Assembly: GCA_947460225.1 (NCBI GenBank)
Contig: CANHHI010000074.1
Coordinates: forward strand, 1-7,382
Direction of reading: 5' to 3'
Source of the DNA: Flavobacteriales bacterium
GTDB taxonomy: Bacteria > Bacteroidota > Bacteroidia > Flavobacteriales_D > CANHHI01
DNA: 7,382 nucleotides
Positions 1 to 6,857 of the stretch are shown one piece after another. The translations under genes and the position numbers were made by a program. The notes under the pieces are model-generated. The model saw only the letters and a list, made by a program, of their open reading frames with translations, did not search any database and was not told the DNA's origin. Each line of letters starts with the position of its first letter. Positions within the stretch are counted from its first letter, which is position 1.

Positions 1-713
1 GCGTGTAGCCAATGCCCTGCATTTGGAATTGTTGTGATTTGAGCGTTTGGAAAATATTTTTGAATATCTAAGCAGTCCGCTTCGGTGATGTAGTTGGATT
101 CCGCTCCACGCAAAAACAAAACAGGCACTGCAACGGGCTTTTTTGGATATACTGATGCAATGACGTTGTGAATTTCTGATTCTAAGGCTGTTGCATTAAA
201 TCGCCAAGCGAGCTTTTCATTGGGGATTTCCCAGTACAAACTGCGCAAAATAAACAAACGTGTCGCTTCGTGGGCAATGTGCATGCGGGCTATGTCTTCT
301 GCGTCTTTTCGGCTTGTTATGTGGTTTAAGTTTATGGCGTTTATCGCACTAAAAATTTCTCCGTGGTGCATAGGATACGCACGTGGCGAAATATCTGCAA
401 CAATCAATTTTTCAGTGCCTTTGGCAAATCTATCCGCCCAAGCCATCACGGTTTTCCCGCCCATGGAATGCCCCAAAATAATTGGATTTTTGATGCCTTG
501 CGTTTGTAAAAAATCTTCCAAATCTTCGGCGAGTGCTTGATAATTGTGTGTAGGGCTATGTAAAGAATTGCCGTGATTGCGCTGGTCAATAGACCATACG
601 CAAAAATGCGCTGACAATTGTTTTGCCAAGGTTTGCCAGTTGTCCAAAGAACCAAACAAACCATGTATAATCACAAAGTCTCTGCCTTGTCCTTGTTTCT
701 TGTAGTTCAGCAT
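1..713 (-). CDS. Alpha/beta-fold hydrolase (YbfF-type esterase), C-terminus cut by window edge
   Basis: Probable serine esterase of the alpha/beta hydrolase fold, close in pattern to E. coli YbfF; the physiological substrate is not known from sequence. Reading the minus strand from 713 gives 237 complete codons with no stop, starting MLNYKKQGQGRDF. Visible family motifs are HGLFGS (residues 17-22, oxyanion-hole loop), DNW (24-26), DQRNHG (43-48), the nucleophile elbow GHSMGG (81-86, Ser83), ADISP (106-110, with Asp107 a candidate acid) and NAGHWLH (231-237, catalytic His234). YbfF-like proteins are about 255 residues, so only some 15-20 residues lie beyond the window. ATG at 713 is the only ATG after the in-frame stop at 755-753, and it fits the family N-terminus. 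No signal peptide or membrane segment is visible, so it should be cytoplasmic. It is transcribed divergently from the GlmU-like gene. Confidence 0.9.
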   Translation of the reverse strand, partial: MLNYKKQGQGRDFVIIHGLFGSLDNWQTLAKQLSAHFCVWSIDQRNHGNSLHSPTHNYQALAEDLEDFLQTQGIKNPIILGHSMGGKTVMAWADRFAKGTEKLIVADISPRAYPMHHGEIFSAINAINLNHITSRKDAEDIARMHIAHEATRLFILRSLYWEIPNEKLAWRFNATALESEIHNVIASVYPKKPVAVPVLFLRGAESNYITEADCLDIQKYFPNAQITTIPNAGHWLH

Positions 714-731
714 GTCTAGGGCAAAGTTAAG

Positions 732-739
732 CAAAAATA
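732..739 (-). promoter_or_regulatory. Candidate -7 promoter element for the hydrolase gene
   Basis: On the minus strand this reads TATTTTTG, an exact match to the Bacteroidota -7 consensus TAnnTTTG. It sits about 19 bases before the ATG at 713, which would leave a short leader. A TTTG at 768-765 could serve as the -33 element, but the 25-base spacer is longer than the usual 19-23. The eight-base pattern is expected a few times per strand by chance in DNA this AT-rich, so position carries most of the weight. Confidence 0.4.
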
Positions 740-774
740 ATCTAAAAAAGCATCAGGGTATGCACAAAATAAAG

Positions 775-782
775 TATATTTG
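775..782 (+). promoter_or_regulatory. Candidate -7 promoter element for the GlmU-like gene
   Basis: TATATTTG matches the Bacteroidota -7 consensus TAnnTTTG exactly and ends 15 bases before the ATG at 798. Transcription would then begin near 787-790 with a very short leader. No TTTG or TTG lies 19-23 bases upstream, so the -33 part is weak or absent. The site covers the TTG at 780, which argues against that codon as the start of the downstream gene. Confidence 0.4.
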
Positions 783-797
783 CCTGAAATAAAAGTG

Positions 798-1988
798 ATG
801 AAAAATTTTGTTCTTTTTGATGACAAGCGTGCGTTTTTGGGTTTGTTGCCCTTGACTTTCACCAGAGCCATTGCCGATTTGCGTTTGGGTATTTTTACGC
901 CTTTGGAGCGTGTATTGGCTTTGTGCCCAAGTGCCAGCGCAAGTGCTTTGACGCAAAGCTATTTGCAGGAAAAATACCCTACGCATTTTGAAAAGGACAA
1001 TATTTATTTGAACGCTTCGGTGCTCTTAGATGCAGATTTATGGCAGACCATTTTGCAACTGCCCTTGGATATGGCTTTGGTGCAAGGCGATGTTTTGATT
1101 GCATATAGGAGCAGTGCGCATTTTGCGCAAGTAGCTGAATTGTGGGCTTATCCTATTGACAAAAAACTCACTTGGGAAAAGCCTTTTGCTTATTTGTCTC
1201 GCACTTGGCATCTGCACGCTTTGCAAGGACAAGCCTTTGATTTTGACTTTGAACTAAAAACCCAAAATAGAACTTCGGCACCTTTGCCAGCGCATAATAT
1301 TTTAATTGGCGATGCTGAAAACCTTTTTATAGAACCCGATGTGGATTTTCAAGGTGTTAGTTTAAATGTAAGCACAGGAGCTATTTATATTGATTCCCAT
1401 GCTGAAATTATGGAAGGTGCGCTTATCAGAGGCTCGCTGGCTTTGCTTTCGCATGCAAAAATCAAAATGGGTGCTAAATTATACGGGGCAAATTTGCTGG
1501 GACCCTATTGCCAAGTGGGCGGAGAATTGAGTAATGTGGTGATGCAGGCGTATAGCAACAAAGGACACGATGGTTTTTTGGGCAATGCGAGCATAGGCGC
1601 ATGGTGCAATTTGGGTGCCGATACAAATGCGTCTAATTTAAAAAATAATTACGCTTCGGTGCGGGCTTTCTCTTATTTGGAAAATCAAGAAATAGATACG
1701 CATTTGCAATTTTGCGGACTTTGCATGGGCGACCACAGCAAAACAGCTATCAATACCATGCTCAACACGGGAACGGTTGTGGGGGTTTGTGCCAATATTT
1801 TTGGTGCAGATTTTCCAGAAAAACACGTGCAGAGTTTTACTTGGGGCGATAACCAAACGGTGCATGCTTTTGACAAAGCCCTAGAAACGGCGCAAAGCAT
1901 GATTCAACGCCGTAATCAGACTTTGGAAATGGCAGACAAAAATATTTTAAAATATATTTTTGACAAAAAAACGGACATTTTAGCATAA
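798..1988 (+). CDS. GlmU-like sugar nucleotidyltransferase / N-acetyltransferase (alternative bacterial GlmU family)
   Basis: Likely makes UDP-N-acetylglucosamine for peptidoglycan and envelope sugars, in the cytoplasm. The 396-residue product opens MKNFVLFDDKRAFLGLLP and carries the N-terminal signature LLPLTFTRAIADLRLGI typical of the Bacteroidota family of putative GlmU enzymes. It lacks the canonical LxxGxGTRM pyrophosphorylase loop. From about residue 165 to 345 it reads as a left-handed beta-helix of hexapeptide repeats, including NKGHDGFLGNASIG, which lines up with E. coli GlmU KAGHLTYLGDAEIG; His257 matches the catalytic His of the acetyltransferase site. The segment NLGADTNASNLKNN matches the following GlmU turn (NIGAGTITCNY). 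I chose ATG 798 because an upstream in-frame TTG (780) lies in a promoter-like element and would add residues outside the family pattern. The UDP-GlcNAc role comes from the family and has not been shown for this protein; a related sugar nucleotide is possible. Confidence 0.85.
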   Translation: MKNFVLFDDKRAFLGLLPLTFTRAIADLRLGIFTPLERVLALCPSASASALTQSYLQEKYPTHFEKDNIYLNASVLLDADLWQTILQLPLDMALVQGDVLIAYRSSAHFAQVAELWAYPIDKKLTWEKPFAYLSRTWHLHALQGQAFDFDFELKTQNRTSAPLPAHNILIGDAENLFIEPDVDFQGVSLNVSTGAIYIDSHAEIMEGALIRGSLALLSHAKIKMGAKLYGANLLGPYCQVGGELSNVVMQAYSNKGHDGFLGNASIGAWCNLGADTNASNLKNNYASVRAFSYLENQEIDTHLQFCGLCMGDHSKTAINTMLNTGTVVGVCANIFGADFPEKHVQSFTWGDNQTVHAFDKALETAQSMIQRRNQTLEMADKNILKYIFDKKTDILA

Positions 1989-2028
1989 AAATCATTTTTG
2001 GCATACTTTTTGCTTGCTTGTTTATTAT

Positions 2029-4512
2029 ATGGATAACCTAGACGAAATTATTAAAGAATTGGGTCATTTAACGGATAACCCTTCCGAGGCTACACGTGTG
2101 CTTTCTGAAAATGGACATACGCTGGGAGACGCACAGGAAAAATATCCAAACAGTTTGCCTTTACTTCCTTTGCGCAATACATTGCTTTTCCCTGGTGTGA
2201 TTGCACCAATCAATATAGGTAGAGAAAAAAGTTTGCGCCTTTTGCAAGATGTTTGGGATACGGACAAGCTCGTTGCCGTAGTGGCACAGCGTGATGCAGG
2301 CATAGATGAACCCAATAAAGATGATATATTTTCCATTGGGGTAACGGGCAAAATCCTCAAACAAATCCGCATGCACGATGATTCCATTACCATTATTGTG
2401 CAGGGCTTGAAAAAATTTCAAATTGAGGAAATTACGCAGTTTGACCCTTATTATAAAGTAAAAGTACAGTATTTGGAAGAGAAACCTGCTGGTGCTGAAC
2501 TTACTTTGGAACAAGATGCGCTGTTTAAAAGCGTTAAAGATATTGCCACGCAGGTTTTGCAAGAGTCTCAAATGCAACAGCATGAGCCGACTTTTAATTT
2601 TAAAAATTTAAATAACCCAAATTTGCTTGTCAGCATTGCGGCGATAAACGTGAATGCGAAAATTCAAGATAAGCAAACGGCTTTGGAGTTCAATATATTT
2701 GAAGATAGGGCACGCAAAGTTATAGAAATGCTCACCCAAGAACTGCACATATTGGAGTTGAAAAACGACATACAAAACAAAGTGCGGGGCGATTTGGATA
2801 AACAACAAAGGGAGTATTTTTTGCAACAGCAAATTAAAACCATTCAAGACGAGCTTGGAGACAATCCCATAGAAAGAGACCAAGAAAAATTGCGTGCCAA
2901 AGCGGCTAAGAAAAAATGGTCTAAAAAAGCCAAAGAAGTTTTTCAGAAAGAATTTGAAAAAATGTCTCGTATGCACCCCCAAATGGCGGAATATAGCGTG
3001 CAGATGAATTATTTGGAATGGCTATTGGATTTGCCGTGGGCAGCGATGTCTAAGGATAATTTTGATTTAAAACATGCCCAAGAAATTTTAGACAGAGACC
3101 ACTACGGACTGGAAAAAATTAAAGAACGTGTGGTGGAACATTTGGCGGTATTAAAACTCAAAAAAGATATGAAAGCACCGATTTTGTGCTTTTATGGTCC
3201 GCCAGGTGTGGGTAAAACCTCTTTGGGTAAATCTGTGGCGGAAAGTTTGGGCAGACCTTATGTGCGCATTGCCCTTGGCGGTATGCGTGATGAAGCCGAG
3301 ATACGTGGGCATCGCAGAACTTATATTGGTGCCATGCCCGGCAGAATTATCCAAGCCTTGAAAAAAGCGGGCAAATCCAATCCCGTGGTGGTTTTAGATG
3401 AAATTGACAAAGTGGGACGTGAGGGTTATGGAGACCCTTCTGCGGCACTTTTGGAGGTTTTAGACCCCGAACAAAACAACGCTTTTGTAGATAATTACTT
3501 GGAAGTAGAATATGATTTGTCTCAGGTTTTGTTTATTGCCACGGCAAATAGTTTGTCTTCGGTGCACAACGCCTTATTAGACCGCATGGAAATTGTGGAA
3601 GTAACAGGTTATTCTACGGAGGAAAAAATAAAAATTGCCCAAAAGCACCTTGTACCTAAATCCATTTCAGAACATGGCATTTCCGAAAAAGAAATGCACA
3701 TTCAAGATGATGTTTTGGAGATTGTGATAGAAGAATACACCCGTGAATCTGGGGTTCGGAATTTAAGGCAAAAAATAGATAAACTCAGCAGACAACGTGC
3801 CAAACAAGTGGCTTTGTCGGAAACATTTAACGTGACGTATAGTGCCGAGGAGGTGCGCCGCATTTTGGGCGTTTCCCACCCCAAAGAAAAATATGCGGAC
3901 AACACGCATGCGGGTGTGGTTACTGGACTTGCTTGGACTTCGGTTGGGGGCGATATTTTGTTCATAGAAACCAGCCTAACCCGAGGCAAAGGGCGTTTGT
4001 CTTTAACGGGCAATTTGGGCGATGTGATGAAAGAATCTGCCACTTTGGCAATGCAGTACCTCAAAGCCAATCCAGAGCTTTTACATTTAGATTATCGCAT
4101 TTTTGACCAGTGGGACGTGCATTTGCATTTTCCAGAGGGTGCAACGCCCAAAGATGGACCAAGTGCGGGTATTACGATACTCACTGCGCTGGCTTCGGCT
4201 TTCACCCAAAGAAAAGTAGCTCCTTTGCTTGCCATGACTGGGGAAATTACTTTGCGTGGCAAAGTGTTGCCCGTTGGCGGCATTAAAGAAAAACTTTTGG
4301 CAGCAAAACGTGCGGGCATCAAACAAATTATCATGTCGCAGGAAAACCAAAAAGATGTGGCGGATATTCAACAAGAATTTTTGCAGGGCTTAAATATTCA
4401 TTATGTAGAAAATATGTCCCAAGTGCTTGAAAAAGCATTGATGCAAGAACAGGTGGAACAACCCAAAAATATCAATTACGTAGAAGAAAAACCTACAACG
4501 CATGCACATTGA
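2029..4512 (+). CDS. lon: ATP-dependent protease Lon (LonA type)
   Basis: Cytoplasmic hexameric AAA+ serine protease that degrades misfolded and regulatory proteins. The product has 827 residues, against 784 in E. coli, mainly through a longer N-terminus of about 40 residues before the substrate-binding LON domain (starting near SLPLLPLRNTLLFPG) and a short polar tail. Walker A is GPPGVGKT at 390-397 and Walker B is VVVLDE at 453-458. The protease domain has the catalytic Ser712 in PKDGPSAG and Lys755 in GGIKEK. Their spacing of 43 equals that of Ser679 and Lys722 in E. coli Lon, so the dyad is intact. ATG 2029 (MDNLDEIIKELG) is preferred to the in-frame TTG at 2014. Only 40 bases separate it from the GlmU-like gene, with no terminator between, so the two are probably co-transcribed. 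Its last codons overlap the start of the dehydrogenase gene. Confidence 0.98.
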   Translation: MDNLDEIIKELGHLTDNPSEATRVLSENGHTLGDAQEKYPNSLPLLPLRNTLLFPGVIAPINIGREKSLRLLQDVWDTDKLVAVVAQRDAGIDEPNKDDIFSIGVTGKILKQIRMHDDSITIIVQGLKKFQIEEITQFDPYYKVKVQYLEEKPAGAELTLEQDALFKSVKDIATQVLQESQMQQHEPTFNFKNLNNPNLLVSIAAINVNAKIQDKQTALEFNIFEDRARKVIEMLTQELHILELKNDIQNKVRGDLDKQQREYFLQQQIKTIQDELGDNPIERDQEKLRAKAAKKKWSKKAKEVFQKEFEKMSRMHPQMAEYSVQMNYLEWLLDLPWAAMSKDNFDLKHAQEILDRDHYGLEKIKERVVEHLAVLKLKKDMKAPILCFYGPPGVGKTSLGKSVAESLGRPYVRIALGGMRDEAEIRGHRRTYIGAMPGRIIQALKKAGKSNPVVVLDEIDKVGREGYGDPSAALLEVLDPEQNNAFVDNYLEVEYDLSQVLFIATANSLSSVHNALLDRMEIVEVTGYSTEEKIKIAQKHLVPKSISEHGISEKEMHIQDDVLEIVIEEYTRESGVRNLRQKIDKLSRQRAKQVALSETFNVTYSAEEVRRILGVSHPKEKYADNTHAGVVTGLAWTSVGGDILFIETSLTRGKGRLSLTGNLGDVMKESATLAMQYLKANPELLHLDYRIFDQWDVHLHFPEGATPKDGPSAGITILTALASAFTQRKVAPLLAMTGEITLRGKVLPVGGIKEKLLAAKRAGIKQIIMSQENQKDVADIQQEFLQGLNIHYVENMSQVLEKALMQEQVEQPKNINYVEEKPTTHAH

Positions 4513-5485
4513 ACACATCAAAACACCTTCGCATGAAGCACTTTGGCGTGCATACGATGCAGAGACAGGGTTTTTATCTTACATTGCCGTGCATCGCACG
4601 GTAGGAGGTAAGTCCTTGGGTGGGGTGCGCATGCAACCCTATTTAGACGAGTCTTTGGCAATGCAAGATGTGCTAAGGCTTTCCGAGCACATGAGTTATA
4701 AGGCAATGCTCGCAGATTTGCCCTTGGGCGGTGCCAAATGCGTGGTGGTTCAACAGCCAAAAAGCCCTGTGCTTTGGGCGCAATTGGGCGCATTTATTAA
4801 CCATTTGCAAGGCACATACATTGCTGCGGAAGATGCGGGCATCAATTTGCAAGACATTACGGCTTTGCATGCGCATACCCACTATGTTGTGGGCACTGTG
4901 CAAGCAGCCCAAAGTCCTGCGCCTAGCACCGCTTTGGGTGTTTTCTTGGGTTTACAAGAAGCCTGGCAATACCTTAGCCAAGAAGATTTGCAGGGTAAAA
5001 AAATATGGTTGCAAGGCGTTGGCAGTGTTGGTAAGGTGTTGCGTGAAAAATTGGTAGAAAACCATGCAACACTTTTTTTGAGTGATTTACACGCACCTTA
5101 TACCCCAAACCCTTACTGGCATGAAGATTTGGATATTTTCTGCCCTTGTGCTTTGGGTGGGGTTTTGAACCAAAATACCATTCTGGCACTTCGTGCCAAA
5201 TTGGTTGCGGGTGCTGCCAACAACCAATTGGAAAATGAAGCCCGTGATAGTGCCTTGTTGGCGGAAAAAGGCATTGTATATGTGCCTGATTTTTTAATCA
5301 ATGCGGGTGGTTTGATACACGTTGCCCAAGAACTGTGGGGTTTTGACATAGCCAAAGTGCATGCCAAAGTGTTAGAAATTCCCAAGCGCATTTCGTTTTT
5401 GCTCGCACAAGCGCAAAAAGATAAAATAAGTCCATATTTGCTCGCCAAGCAAATAGCCGTAGAAAAACTTGCAAAATCTGTCTGA
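4502..5485 (+). CDS. Glu/Leu/Phe/Val dehydrogenase family protein (leucine dehydrogenase-like), compact form
   Basis: Probable NAD-dependent oxidative deaminase of a branched-chain or similar amino acid to its 2-oxo acid, releasing ammonia. N-terminal substrate domain: LGGVRM (39-44), MSYK with Lys67, LPLGGAK with catalytic Lys79, and AAEDAG (108-113, Asp111). These fall within one or two residues of Lys68 and Lys80 of Bacillus leucine dehydrogenase. The nucleotide-binding fold has GVGSVG (172-177), Asp195 at the end of the second strand, DIFCPCALGGVLN (211-223), AGAANNQLEN and PDFLINAGG. At 327 residues it is about 35 shorter than typical leucine dehydrogenases: roughly a dozen residues are missing between Asp195 and DIF, and the C-terminal tail is absent. 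No residue needed for catalysis looks lost. ATG 4502 lies inside the end of lon (11-base overlap, different frame), suggesting translational coupling. The preferred amino acid cannot be decided by eye. Confidence 0.88.
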   Translation: MHIEHIKTPSHEALWRAYDAETGFLSYIAVHRTVGGKSLGGVRMQPYLDESLAMQDVLRLSEHMSYKAMLADLPLGGAKCVVVQQPKSPVLWAQLGAFINHLQGTYIAAEDAGINLQDITALHAHTHYVVGTVQAAQSPAPSTALGVFLGLQEAWQYLSQEDLQGKKIWLQGVGSVGKVLREKLVENHATLFLSDLHAPYTPNPYWHEDLDIFCPCALGGVLNQNTILALRAKLVAGAANNQLENEARDSALLAEKGIVYVPDFLINAGGLIHVAQELWGFDIAKVHAKVLEIPKRISFLLAQAQKDKISPYLLAKQIAVEKLAKSV

Positions 5486-5511
5486 TAAATCGTAGAAAAT
5501 TTGTAAATTTG
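5481..5511 (+). promoter_or_regulatory. Candidate promoter for nusB-yajC-gcvH
   Basis: TAAATTTG at 5504-5511 matches the Bacteroidota -7 consensus TAnnTTTG exactly and is followed by CG, a common context. TCTG at 5481-5484, one mismatch from the -33 element TTTG, lies 19 bases upstream, the usual spacer. Transcription would begin near 5516-5518, about 20 bases before the TTG start of nusB. It lies in the 53-base gap after the dehydrogenase and is the best-formed promoter in the window. The -33 box overlaps the end of the dehydrogenase gene. Confidence 0.55.
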
Positions 5512-5538
5512 CGTTTCTGTTTTTAGTCATTTGTAGTT

Positions 5539-6516
5539 TTGTATAGTGTATTTACCCGCTCACACCTGCGTATAAAGGTGTTTCAAGTACTTTACGCTTT
5601 TTTAAACAGCGAAGAGAGTTCTTTTGCGTATGCAGAAAAAGAATTGGAATGCAGTTTGGAAAAAGTATATCAAGCCTATTTGGCATATATTATTTTGTGG
5701 GAGGAAATTTTGCGCTACGGCTATTTTAGAGTGGAACACAATAAAAAGAAGCGTTTGCCAAATCCAGAAGATTTAAATCCCAATTTGCAATTTTTGGAAA
5801 ATCCTTTTTTACAAGAATTATTGCAAAATAAAAACCTCAAAGACCGTGTAAAAAACTGGAAAGTCAATACTTGGCAATTCCAAGAAACGTTGATACGCAA
5901 GTTATACGAACAAATTTTGCGCAATCCCGAATATATAGCTTATATGTCGGAGTCGGCGCATGATTTTGAGGCGCATGCCAATTTAATCATGAAATTATAT
6001 CGCCAAATTATATTCAAAAGCGAAGAAATTGTGCAATTGATAGAAGCCGATTCTGTGTATTGCTCTTCTGATGACTTGGATTTGGTAAAATCTATGGTGA
6101 TTAAAACCATGAAAAAAGTCAAAGAAGATCATGCAGATGAAATGAGCGTGATTTTACCGCCATATACGCAGGATTACTTTGATTTTGCGAAAACTTTGCT
6201 GAGAAAATCCATTTTGGAAAGTTCTTGGCAAATAGAATTGATTAAAAAAGCCCTAGAAAACTGGGAAGTAGAGCGTTTGGCAATGGCAGATTTGCTTTTG
6301 CTTAGGCTGGGCATTACGGAGGCGGTGTTTTTTCCGAGCATTCCCACCAAAGTAACGTATGACGAATACATAGAAATTGCAAAGTATTACGGAACAGACC
6401 AAAGTGCTTCGTTTATCAATGGACTTTTGGAGCGTTGCGTGGTGATTTTGCAAGAACAAGGAAAAATCAACAAAATAGGCAGGGGATTGATAGACAGTCC
6501 CAAAAAGAAATCGTAA
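5539..6516 (+). CDS. nusB: Transcription antitermination factor NusB (long Bacteroidota form)
   Basis: NusB binds boxA RNA with NusE (ribosomal protein S10) and supports antitermination on rRNA operons. The start of the domain is visible as TRSHLRIKVFQVLYAF (residues 6-21). The C-terminal core is clear: WEVERLAMADLLLLRLGITE (242-261), then FPSIPTKVTYDEYIEIAKYYG (starting 265), SFINGLLE (291-298) and GRGL (314-317). At 325 residues it is more than twice E. coli NusB (139). The extra length lies between these blocks, a Lys/Glu-rich, apparently helical region at about 55-235, as in other Bacteroidota. The start is taken as TTG 5539 because the in-frame stop at 5524-5526 leaves no ATG, and the next in-frame GTG (5578) would remove the conserved RSHLRIK segment. 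yajC follows after 17 bases. Confidence 0.93.
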   Translation: MYSVFTRSHLRIKVFQVLYAFLNSEESSFAYAEKELECSLEKVYQAYLAYIILWEEILRYGYFRVEHNKKKRLPNPEDLNPNLQFLENPFLQELLQNKNLKDRVKNWKVNTWQFQETLIRKLYEQILRNPEYIAYMSESAHDFEAHANLIMKLYRQIIFKSEEIVQLIEADSVYCSSDDLDLVKSMVIKTMKKVKEDHADEMSVILPPYTQDYFDFAKTLLRKSILESSWQIELIKKALENWEVERLAMADLLLLRLGITEAVFFPSIPTKVTYDEYIEIAKYYGTDQSASFINGLLERCVVILQEQGKINKIGRGLIDSPKKKS

Positions 6517-6533
6517 ACCATTAAATTATCTAT

Positions 6534-6839
6534 ATGATGACCATTTTTTTATTACAAGCACAAACAGGTAGCTCTTGGAGTACGCTGGTGATGTTCGGAC
6601 TAATTTTTGTTGTGTTTTATTTTTTTATGATAAGACCGCAACAAAAAAGAGAAAAAGAAAACAAAAAATTCATTGAAGAGCTTAAAGCTGGACAACACGT
6701 GGTAACCATTGGGGGTATTCATGGCAAGGTGGTAGAACTTCATGAAAAAACTTTGATTTTGGAATCAGAATCAGGAGCTAAATTTAAAGTGGAACGCAGT
6801 GCGGTTTCTCGTGAGTTTAGCCAAATGCTTGAAAAGTAA
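6534..6839 (+). CDS. yajC: Preprotein translocase accessory subunit YajC
   Basis: Small inner-membrane protein that associates with SecDF and the SecYEG translocon. The 101-residue product has the standard YajC build: a short N-terminal segment, one hydrophobic helix at about 16-33, then IRPQQKR (33-39), the family hallmark, and a soluble domain with GQHVVTIGGIHGKV and VERSAVS. Length matches the family (about 85-115). Two ATGs stand in tandem (6534 and 6537), and either could be the start. It lies 17 bases after nusB with no promoter or terminator between them, and 18 bases before gcvH, so the three are likely co-transcribed. No secD/secF or ybbR-like gene is adjacent in the window. Confidence 0.95.
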   Translation: MMTIFLLQAQTGSSWSTLVMFGLIFVVFYFFMIRPQQKREKENKKFIEELKAGQHVVTIGGIHGKVVELHEKTLILESESGAKFKVERSAVSREFSQMLEK

Positions 6840-6857
6840 ACAAAAAAAACAATTGTT

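Noticed and set aside
220..540. Plus-strand 106-codon open frame at the left end
   Set aside because: It lies wholly inside the minus-strand hydrolase gene, whose motifs and catalytic residues are clear. The plus-strand translation resembles no known family.
1955..1962. TATTTTTG as a possible lon promoter inside the end of the GlmU-like gene
   Set aside because: It matches TAnnTTTG, but there is no -33 element at the right distance and such matches are expected by chance in AT-rich DNA. Read-through from the upstream gene suffices.
1989..2028. Repeated T-runs in the 40-base gap before lon as a terminator
   Set aside because: No stable inverted repeat precedes the T-runs, so an intrinsic terminator is not supported.
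2064..2982. Several minus-strand open frames of 109-140 codons opposite the first part of lon
   Set aside because: They are antisense to an intact, highly conserved lon, have no recognisable motif and are rich in Phe/Ile/Leu, as expected of antisense to this codon use.
3702..4374. Minus-strand open frames of 80-122 codons opposite the lon protease domain
   Set aside because: Antisense shadows of conserved protease-domain codons; no domain or context supports them.
4731..5057. Plus-strand 108-codon frame inside the dehydrogenase gene
   Set aside because: It lies in a different frame within the conserved dehydrogenase; its Cys/Lys-rich translation has no family features.
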